DNA from: Trichobilharzia regenti
Taxonomy: Eukaryota > Platyhelminthes > Trematoda > Strigeidida > Schistosomatidae
Assembly (NCBI GenBank): GCA_944472135.2
Contig: OX235265.1
Coordinates: 53,455,112 to 53,519,111 of the forward strand
DNA: 64,000 nucleotides
Direction of reading: 5' to 3'
The notes beneath the pieces are model-generated. The model did no database searches. It was given only the letters and a program-made list of their open reading frames with translations, and was not told the origin of the DNA. Each line of letters starts with the position of its first letter. The stretch's first letter is position 1. Shown in pieces: positions 56,568 to 64,000 of the stretch. Made by a program: the position numbers and the translations under genes.

Positions 56568-56725
56568 AGATTTTCCCGTCGATTGATTGGGCCGAAGTGC
56601 TCGGACTCAGGTAGGAACATCATCACTCACTGGGGAATGCAGGCACATCCAGATGACGAGTCTCAAATAGGACGAAATGCGCATCCTGGATTCCACTAGT
56701 AGTCACCATCCACCAATTATATATT
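56568..56725 (+). repeat. Sm-alpha-like repeat with hammerhead ribozyme
   Basis: Schistosome Sm-alpha repeats are known to encode hammerhead ribozymes. Around the motif the sequence (GATTGGGCCGAAGTGCTCGG, CACTCACTGGGGAATGCAGG) fits what I recall of that family. The copy is short and truncated, and lies directly after a PLE-E fragment. Confidence 0.65.
56645..56696 (+). ncRNA. Type I hammerhead ribozyme, core mutation C3>A
   Basis: Stem I ATCCAG pairs with CTGGAT. Stem II GTCT pairs with GGAC around CAAATA. Then come GAAA, a self-complementary TGCGCA stem III, and cleavage site ATC. The core reads ATGACGA where CTGACGA is expected, so the conserved first C (C3) is A. C3 pairs with G8 in the active site, so this copy is probably inactive. 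Confidence 0.85.
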
Positions 56726-57419
56726 TCAAAGTGGTTATTAAAACATGGAAAATGCCAGTGCAATTAATCTGAATAGAAATCCATCATCATCCATTGCAAA
56801 ACACTAATAAATGTCAGGTCACAAAATCAATATATTAATGACTGTTTCACAATTATTTCACATAACTCTAATTCAAGGTTAGTTATTAAAGGTGATGGAA
56901 GCACTTTGGATTAATTGCATACATCGTTAACTATGTGTACAAAAGACAATAGACGTCAACCTTCGCCAACCAAGGATTACTTAACATATTTAAATATGAT
57001 TGGTCATAAACATGAACATATGTTTCATATAAATGAGTAATTGTCATGGATTTTATTATATCATTGTGAAACATGTTAGCTGGAAAGCGGTTGTACAGAA
57101 ACTACGAAATTATGTCATCTTATTCTTCCCTCTAAATGTAGGGATTCGGTTGTTTACATTATATCCAGTGTTTCTCTCACAAATGTCAGCTCATGATGAA
57201 TTCTTGTAAGCAACCAATTCTCTACAAACCTGCGTTTTATCTTCATCAGGTTACGAAACGCACTGTTTCTGACATAGTTGACAACCTTGTAGTGTAAATG
57301 CATATCTCTAAACTGATTTCAGAATGATGAACCCCTGTCTCGCTTTTCCGATACTATCTTGTCTGTCCGGCTTTAACATCCTCGTTGGTGCCATTTGCCT
57401 GTAGTTAAAACAATGTAGC
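56726..57419. other. Unassigned AT-rich DNA
   Basis: No gene or repeat is recognised. Confidence 0.45.
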
Positions 57420-58150
57420 GTATATGTTAAGTGAGACTTAGATTTCTCCCATTGTTAGTGATTGGTGCTTTTTGTAGTTGGCAGTCGAGTATGTTCATCA
57501 CTATTGTGTTCTCTATGTTCACGTGACATTCGGTATTTACTACCTCTTCTGCAAACTTGCTGATCTTCGCTTGTAAATCTCCGAGTTTTTGTGGGATACG
57601 AGACGTAAATTATCTGCAAAATGCAGAAGTTGTTGTGTCTTTTATTGGTCCGATGTGCACCAACCTCTTCATTCCTTATGATGTTCTGCTTTGTCGAGTC
57701 CACGACAATCATGAATATCATCGGTTATAGTGGGCAGTCTTGTCTTCACTTCAGAGGTTTTGCTTAGCTTTCCGTTGTGAATCACTTGGCCTGTGGCATC
57801 ATATAGCTGTTAAATGATGTTTATAAGCGATTTTGGCTTCGTAGTCATTAGTGTTGAAGCAGCTGCCAAACTATTTCACAGTCGACGCTGACGAAGACCT
57901 TCCGGAAGTCGGTGGATTTGAGGTTCAGAATTGACTGAGATTCCAGTCTTTGTTTGATGATGATCCCGACCGAAAGCTGCTACCTTGATGGTGATGTGTA
58001 GTGTTGCAGCTTGGTCTGTGGATGACTTGTTTTTTCCTGAATCCAGTCTATTTCGATCGAACATCTACATCCAGAGTGCTTTTCAGGATTTCCTCATGTA
58101 TTATAGGTTTCCAGACCGTAGGTGCTGCGAACTTCCCGGAATAATTTGAG
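57420..58150 (-). pseudogene. RTE reverse transcriptase fragment, decayed
   Basis: The minus strand gives IDWIQEKTSHPQTKLQHYTS-like sequence (about 58050), STDFRKVFVSVDCEIVWQLL (motif A remnant, about 57920-57860) and PMIFMIVVDSTKQNIIRNEE (57730-57670). It follows the RTE at 9450-9050 in order. Motif C is decayed (the FADD region reads LQIIYVSYPTK). Several frameshifts are present and it is truncated at both ends. Confidence 0.7.
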
Positions 58151-58164
58151 CACCGAGTCAGATT

Positions 58165-59200
58165 GATTCATTATAAATTACTTAAATTAATCCCAGCGTG
58201 TTAAGAAAATCAAAACAAGATTTTTCTGAACGTTTCGCCGTGTAAGCCACAGCTTCTTCAGCAGATCTATTCGGATTATTATTAATCATTAAAATATATA
58301 GTCAAAAGTTTTTACATCAATTGAAGTCAGTTTATTTGAAGGTCATTTGTGTATGGATATTTTTTGCCAATAGAAATATGTAAGCAGTCATCACATTTAT
58401 TTGTAATGACTAATGTCAAATTGTTGTTGTGTTCACTCTTCTATAGTTGATTTGTAAAGATTAGATTTGTATATGTGTGTTTATATGTATGTTATTTGTC
58501 ATATGGAAAATACGTGAATTCATATGTGATAAACATGATACTACATTTCTGAAACTTCATGGAGGCTCATAGAGTGTTTGTTGTTTTTTCATCTGTCTTG
58601 CTTCATAAGAGTTTGCCATATAGGTGATAAGTCTATCCGTTCAATCCTATTCACTGCATTTGATGTGGTTAAAATGTGCAAGGCTTCAGAAGTCAATCTT
58701 TCTTTATGTGAATGAAATCCTCTTCCAAGAATTTCGATATTGTCGAAATCAATCTTATGTCCGCTGTCTATCTCATGCATTGCTATAGCCGATCTTTTTT
58801 CTAAACTTTTTAGTTCGACTTCATTTCTAGGTGGACGTTTCGTGCATAGTCTATGTTCATTCACTCTGACCTTCACCTGCCTACTGCTCTCCCCTATATA
58901 GCATGCATCACATTCTGAACATTTTATCTTGTAGACACAATTACTTTGTGATATTTTGGGAACTATATCTTTGACATGCACCAGCGCTTTCTCTAGAGAA
59001 TTAGAAAGTTTGACATAGACTTTAATATTATATAAAGCAAATAGTCTTTGAAGTTGTTCAGCTGTGTCCTTTCGATATGGAATGGCTATCGTCAATAGCC
59101 AGGATTTTTCAATTTTTTGTCTTCCCTTATGCTCCTTTATATTAATAATATTATCTAGTAGCTTCTCAGGATAACCATTTCCTCACGTATGTCTCATTAC
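58165..59200 (-). mobile_element. PLE-C GIY-YIG domain and 3' repeat
   Basis: An open minus frame of 168 codons (59095-58589) starts in the linker (AIPYRKDTAEQLQRLFALYN) and holds a well-kept GIY-YIG domain: NCVYKIKCSECDACYIGESS, the conserved Arg in RQVKVRVNEHR, and the catalytic Glu region with SAIAMHEIDSGHKIDFDNIE. It ends TLMKQDR. This is the best-preserved PLE endonuclease in the window. The RT is missing. The 3' UTR runs to about 58165 and carries a hammerhead-like motif. Confidence 0.85.
58228..58261 (-). ncRNA. Hammerhead-like ribozyme motif, PLE-C
   Basis: The minus strand reads CTGAAGAAGCTGTGG, CTTACACGGCGAAACGTTC. The core CTGAAGA is intact; stem II GCTGTG pairs with CACGGC over six pairs (one G-U) around a GCTTA loop; GAAACGTT follows. 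ACGT could form the tiny self-complementary stem III proposed for dimeric PLE hammerheads. One extra A lies between the core and stem II. Confidence 0.7.
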
Positions 59201-59309
59201 TAACAAATAAAACCAAATACATATCATGCAATTTGATGTGTGTAGAAATCTGCTAAATCATGAGGATACTTGAAATCCACTGCCAACAACCCAAAATGTT
59301 GTAACGGAA

Positions 59310-59594
59310 TGTCAGTGATTTTTTCGTTGCTGTCTAACTTGACTAGAATGAGCCACCAGTCATGACACTGTAGTCAACTGATTACTCGGGAATATTCCCC
59401 ATACTGAGTAGACACACACGAGTCAGATTTAACCGAGGCAACTGCGACAACTACAACTTTATTATTCACAATACAGATTATATCTATCGTTTACACATCA
59501 ACCAAGATTTTCCCATAAATAGACAATCAATATCTGATTGATTTCATCAGTCATGACTTTTATGACTACCAATGATAGTTAGTCCGTCCTAACA
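59310..59594 (+). repeat. LTR-like repeat L, copy 2 (uninterrupted)
   Basis: The 285-bp segment begins TGTCAGTG and ends CCTAACA, as an LTR might. It matches copy 1 at 52371-53130 and keeps the intact site (ATTATATCTATCGTTTACAC, from about 59499) where copy 1 holds the PLE-A palindrome. No flanking target duplication or internal element region was found. Confidence 0.55.
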
Positions 59595-59639
59595 CAACAC
59601 TTACCTGAATGGAATGCATACATCAGCTCCCCAAATTAA

Positions 59640-60080
59640 ACTGAGGTTTCGAAAGTTGTTTCTAATGGGAAACAACTTAGAGCAGTGGCACAATATGGTA
59701 TGACTGAAGGGATTTTTAAGAAAGGTGGTGTTGAACTACTGCTGTCTGAGTTTACTGAGATATTAGGTAACGTGTAGAAACCTGAGATAGTCCTGTTGTA
59801 GTTAATTTATAATCGCGGTTTATGAAAAGGGAGATAAATATTCCGCTTACATTGATAGTGGGATTAGATTGGTTAACGTCTTATCTGAAATTCTAGCTCC
59901 CACTTCTGAGTAGACTAAGCGGTGTTTTGAGAGACAAACCAGACATACTCTAGCTCCAGAAGAGGCTGCATTGATCATACCCTCATCCTGCGACAAGTTC
60001 TTGAGCATGGGTGTGCTTACTAGTGTACCACACCATATTTCTTGACTTGAAGGCAGCATTTGAAATTATCCCAGTCGTTG
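59640..60080 (+). pseudogene. Non-LTR family 2 RT fragment
   Basis: The + strand gives GMTEGIFKKGGVELLLSEFT (about 59697-59760), matching GMTPEVFKYGGDSLLSGLTE at 26900, then GCIDHTLILRQVLEHG (about 59970), matching GCIDHIFTLRQILEHR, and a motif A remnant ending near 60070. Stops and frameshifts break it. Confidence 0.65.
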
Positions 60081-60119
60081 CAGAAACTGTGACGCACAGA
60101 TCAAGTATCTTAAATAAGC

Positions 60120-60482
60120 CTGCTGTCAGTTGGAATTAGAGAGACGAAAGGGCGCGTGCTGGTGAAAGCATTCGGAAATCCAGTGAGACGATGTGTGTTC
60201 TTCCCATGAAAGTAAAAGTAGGCATGAAAACGAGGAATATCCGTACGATGTTCGAAGGTTGGTTGGGTGCTCAGATTTGAATATACAATAGCAAATACGT
60301 TACAAAAGTGCTGGAGTCAGTGAGAGCAGACGGATTGGATGTGGAATCTGCAAACTGTCAGTCGGAGAGGTAGTAATCTACTCCAGTCACCCATATGATC
60401 ACCACGAGCACACTAAGTTATTTCTTTATCATGATGTCTCCAACAGCATCCAAAGGTCTTATGAAGAGGGACCAATCACTGG
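60120..60482 (+). pseudogene. RTE endonuclease 5' fragment
   Basis: The + strand gives MKVKVGMKTRNIRTMFEG (about 60207-60260), matching MKAKVRMGTWNVRTMYETG at 11150, and IYSSHPYDHHEHTK (about 60372-60415). The catalytic Asn in GTWN is kept only as RN. It stops where a PLE-A terminus begins at about 60485. Confidence 0.65.
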
Positions 60483-60484
60483 GA

Positions 60485-60560
60485 TAAATTATCGGTTACT
60501 GATGACGTTTCGGGTACAATTACTTGCTCGCAATCACATTAAGGCCTTGATACGCATTTG
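60485..60560 (-). mobile_element. PLE-A terminal repeat fragment with hammerhead-like half
   Basis: The minus strand reads TGCGAGCAAGTAATTGTACC, then CGAAACGTCATCAGTAACC. GAGC is kept, but its partner is changed to TACCC, so stem II is weak here. Confidence 0.55.
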
Positions 60561-61934
60561 AACCAAGAAAATCTTGTTCAGATGGCACGATTATTTCTGA
60601 GAGAAGAGAGTTCGGAAAATATCTGGTGAATTAATTACAAATATTGTTGACATCATTTTAATCAATCTATTGTCGGATAGGTCTACTAACTCATGAGTTT
60701 CAGGTGAACGACACGATTTGTCATCCAGTATCTAACTACACACGGATAAGCAGAATGGAACTCTGCTAACTTACCAATTGTAGGTGAATTCTCAAAAGCG
60801 TTGCACTCCAATGAGATATCAACATAGACTCCAACATGTCCTCTACTGTGAAGGAATCAACTAACTAAAAGCGACTCAACTTAGTAGGTTCCAGTGGTAA
60901 GAAAAGTGATCATCTGTAGTAATTAGCTAGGATTATATTATGTTAATAGTCCATTAATTTGATAGAAATACTGTATTTCGTTTCTGTGACAAACTGAAAA
61001 TACCAATTATCAAAAATAAATGTGCAAATAGACTACTTGGGTAATATGAATATTATAAACAACCTAATCTATCGATTTTTTATGTACACAATTACGATGT
61101 ATAGGTACAAGTTCATGCTGAAACATGTGTTAATCAAATATACGTCACACATGAAGAGTTTGTAAAGCGAGATGTATTTGCGTTGATTTTTATAAATTTA
61201 CTTTAGATATACATTATTGCTTAAAGTGATAATTTGTTCGTTCCAGCCTAATTCTATTACTTTTGTCGTATTCCCTTTAGTTGTTCACATACTTCCCGGG
61301 CACTGAAAATATACCAATATTATGACCACACTAATGTCAGTGCACACAATTCTACTTTAGATACTTGATAATTTAAAGAAACGTTTTGCGCTTTTATTAA
61401 ATTTGTTATTCTATCAGTAAGTGTTCTTTACCTAAACTTCAGTATAAATGTGCTAAAAGTTACCACTATCCTGAGTAGGTTGATCACGACACCCAATGTA
61501 CTACACCGTTTCCATGTAATGTACGATGATCCTGTATTATCTGTTGGGTGATTGAATTTCATCCTGACTATTATATTCTTCACATTTTGTAACAGAAAAT
61601 ATAGGAAAGTAGATTACGCGATACTGTTATTTCTTAGCATATCAAATGCATGTACCAAAACTGAGGGACCGTTCACATTAGGAGTATTTCATCTTGATCT
61701 TAACACGTGAGAATCCATGCTAGAATTTAAACAATAGGAATTTCTTCATGCATAAAGCGGCCACTTGATGCATTTTACTTTATCAGTTAAAATCGAATGA
61801 GCAATTTTAGATATTTTGGCTTTCAAAATAAAATCATGATTCAAGCTATTGAGCGGGGAATATAGCGTTTTAGCACCACCTATCCATCTATCTATTGACA
61901 TGTCACACACTCTGTAAATCGGAATTAAGGATAT
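60561..61934. other. Unassigned AT-rich DNA
   Basis: No gene or repeat is recognised. Confidence 0.45.
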
Positions 61935-62590
61935 TTGTCTAAAACTTGGGCACTGTGGTAGTAAGTAATTCCATATTAGTTTGTTTATTAGATGTATCAC
62001 ACACACACACGCACACACACACACACTGAAACAGTATTATTTAGATTATCTAATACCCTGCAATGAATGTCAGGTCAAATACATAGGTCAAACTAGTAGA
62101 ACAGGGGCAGTCAGACTAGCCGAACATAAAAACCTAGCAAAATCTAGATTGGTTGACCGGAATAAGATAAGAAATCTAGAGAACAGTTCAGCTATAGGCA
62201 CTCACTACATGCAGTTACACATAACCATACAATAGTATGGGATAGGATGACAGTTTTAAAATCTAATGTCACAGGGTGGAGGGAGAGATTGATAACAGAA
62301 GCTTTGTTTACCGAATCAACTGCAGATACATATAATAGGAATGATTCAACACCTGTCCCAGATATCTGGAAAATTCTACGACCCCTACGACAAATAGGAG
62401 AGGACAAAGGAAACTATAAAACTCAAGTTTCGAAGTCGTGTGATTATAATTGATATTATTATGAACAATAAATTTTGTTCGAAACGTCATCCAGTAAATA
62501 ATACTGTTTCGCTTTGTGATACATCTAATAAACAAACTAATTTGGAATTACTTACTACCACAGTGCCAAAGTTTTGCACATATAATAATG
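61935..62590 (+). mobile_element. PLE-A with inverted ends and GIY-YIG tail
   Basis: The end segment at 61935-62000 (minus sense, GGGCACTGTGGTAGTAAGTA) recurs inverted at 62512-62578, so both 3' ends face outward. Between them the + strand codes for the endonuclease: LIPCNECQVKYIGQTSRTGA, RLAEHKNLAKSRLVDRNKIR, NSSAIGTHYM, then LITEALFTESTADTYNRNDS. The hammerhead-like segment at about 62458-62492 reads TATGAACAATAAATTTTGTT, then CGAAACGTC; its stem II GAACAA/TTGTTC differs from other copies by compensating changes. Confidence 0.85.
61999..62028. repeat. (CA)n microsatellite
   Basis: A CA tract with one CG interruption at the junction between the inverted PLE-A end and the coding part. Confidence 0.95.
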
Positions 62591-62961
62591 TAGTTCGACA
62601 TGTTTAGCAGTACGAATAACCAATGTTTGCTGTATGCTAATTTTTTCAAATACAAAATCATCTATTATGAGGAGATTCAGGTGTCACTTTCTAATAGAAT
62701 TACTGAATTATTCAATTAGCTTTACAAACAAATTTAGTAACAATAGCTTGTGTTTGATTAAAGAATCGAAATTTTATGTCACATGACTTGAAAATATGAT
62801 CAATATTGTTTTACATCATATGATTAAACAATGCGACGTTCAGCGATAAAGAACATGAATCTTATCATATATAAATCATAGTTTAAATTTTGTCTTAATT
62901 ACAGAGTCATAAACTTTGATATCATCATATTAATTTAGTTTACAGTTGAAGCAGCCTGAAG
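62591..62961. other. Unassigned AT-rich DNA
   Basis: No gene or repeat is recognised. Confidence 0.45.
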
Positions 62962-63165
62962 ATGGTGTCTAATTCTAAATTGCAGAGTCTAGTTAGTCTA
63001 TTATTTTGTTTCCTAAACCATTTTTGTGCAACCTTTCAACCTGGAAAACATCCTAAAGATCTGTCATCATCAACATTGATAAAATATTTAGCTGTAAAAC
63101 TGTACAACTTAAGTCGGTTAGCCGTCCTTAAGCAGCAATTCCAAAGGACCTACACGCTTCCATAA
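62962..63165 (+). CDS. Possible small secreted peptide ORF
   Basis: A 67-codon frame starts with a short polar head and a hydrophobic stretch, SLVSLLFCFLNHFCA (about residues 10-24), that looks like a signal peptide with a likely cut after FCA. The remainder is amphipathic (LIKYLAVKLYNLSRLAVLKQ) and ends TYTLP. I see no paired basic cleavage site with an amidation Gly, and no clear donor in frame. It does not match the retroelement proteins here. It could be a secreted peptide or chance. Confidence 0.28.
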   Translation: MVSNSKLQSLVSLLFCFLNHFCATFQPGKHPKDLSSSTLIKYLAVKLYNLSRLAVLKQQFQRTYTLP

Positions 63166-63765
63166 GTATCCTCATTTTGCACACTAGCTTCTTAGTTTGA
63201 TCTCTAGTTTTCGCCTTGGAACAGTTGAAAGAAAGATACATGGTTGAATTTATCTAGAAGCACACACACATTCTAAGATATTTGTAACAGCGGCTTTGTG
63301 TGCCGACACAAGAGGAGACAAGTAAATAGTTTGACAGTCCCAAATCCAACACTTCAAATCCTCTTGCTTAGATCTTACTCTTTTATGTCGAGTAGTGTCA
63401 TTTATACTTAGCGTTAAGCGTATACATTTTATATTTGTTCTACCTTGAAATACGTTGTTGAATACTAAACCACAATCCTATATCACGCATCCCGAAACCA
63501 CGTGATGAATGCAATAGAGTTTGACAATATTAGTGTACTTCCCTTAATATTGTGTATAGTGAGCAAAAGGAAAGTGTGTACTATTGTTATATGCATGATT
63601 TAAGGTAAATCATCAGAATTTCCAATTTTTTTAAAATTTACTACAAATTTTCTCGCTCGTGATGTACTCAACATTTATCATGTGTATTCGGTAAGGAAAA
63701 CTATTTCTTATGGTATTAAAACCGATGTTAAGTAATCGATTTAGAAAGGTCTGTTTATTCATACG
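63166..63765. other. Unassigned AT-rich DNA
   Basis: No gene or repeat is recognised. Confidence 0.45.
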
Positions 63766-64000
63766 TATTATTATTATTTATTATTGTATCCTTTAGTTCC
63801 TAGAGGAACATAGGGCTTCAGCTGCGCACCTCCATTGCCTTCTGTTTTCTGACAACTTTTTCACCCCGCTCCAGGTCTGTCCACATGCTTTCATCTCCTC
63901 CTCGCATGACCTCCTCCAAGTCACCCTTGGACGACCAACTCGCCGCCTCCCTTTCGGGTTCCACTCGAGCGATGGCTTGTCTAGTGATGTCACTTGATGG
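63766..64000 (-). mobile_element. RTE 3' end, cut by the window edge
   Basis: It starts with (ATT)n and reads on the minus strand LEWNPKGRRRVGRPRVTWRR, CGQTWSGVKKLSENR and ALCSSRN before the stop. It is nearly identical to the end of the copy at 14341-15362, so it is young. Its 5' extent lies beyond the window. Confidence 0.9.

Noticed and set aside
1..64000. CRISPR arrays, bacterial operons, rRNA genes or phage genes
   Set aside because: None are present; the repeat content, introns and retroelements show animal nuclear DNA.

Overview
The window looks like nuclear DNA of a schistosome or close relative (trematode flatworm). It is AT-rich, nearly free of long open genes, and built almost entirely of decayed retroelements whose protein motifs and 3' ends match families known from Schistosoma: an SR2-like RTE non-LTR element, two further non-LTR families, Boudicca-like and other Ty3/Gypsy elements, many Penelope-like elements (PLEs), tRNA-derived SINE-like repeats, and one Sm-alpha-like hammerhead ribozyme. 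The species cannot be fixed from this sequence alone.

Host genes are few. The clearest is a three-exon PLAC8-type cysteine-rich protein on the + strand (33218-33356, 44957-45096, 54262-54408; 141 residues when spliced). Its two introns (11.6 and 9.2 kb) are filled with retroelements. About 1 kb upstream of its first exon is a probable two-exon gene for a 67-residue protein with a cysteine cluster (31397-31544, 32113-32168). Two weaker candidates are a short two-helix membrane ORF (3055-3327) and a short ORF with a signal-peptide-like start (62962-63165).

Layout. 0-4 kb: unassigned DNA, a 277-bp tandem duplication and an inverted-repeat element. 4-9 kb: PLE-A copies and nested fragments. 8.7-11.4 kb: a nearly complete RTE. 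14.3-15.4 kb: a young 5'-truncated RTE with a perfect 10-bp target duplication. 15.5-19.5 kb: a Gypsy element whose reverse transcriptase part is replaced by a 731-bp palindrome. 20.1-25 kb: a non-LTR tail and a PLE-E element, itself hit by a palindromic PLE-D insertion. 25.7-27.7 kb: a second non-LTR family. 33-54 kb: PLAC8 gene with intronic Gypsy, PLE-B, PLE-D, RTE and SINE copies. 55-64 kb: PLE-E, Sm-alpha, RTE, PLE-C, LTR-like and PLE-A fragments.

The most striking pattern is the PLEs. At least five sequence groups are present (here called A to E). In nearly every copy two 3' ends lie in inverted orientation facing outward, joined in the middle. Three copies are near-perfect palindromes with equal arms of 319, 382 and 221 bp around short spacers of 93, 52 and 29 bp. 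One has a 12-bp target duplication and its host repeat has an uninterrupted relative in the same window. Four of the groups carry a minimal hammerhead-ribozyme-like motif near the 3' end, with different stem II sequences that keep pairing. This agrees with published work on hammerhead motifs in PLE terminal repeats and suggests a model in which both target strands prime synthesis and the two truncated copies are joined.
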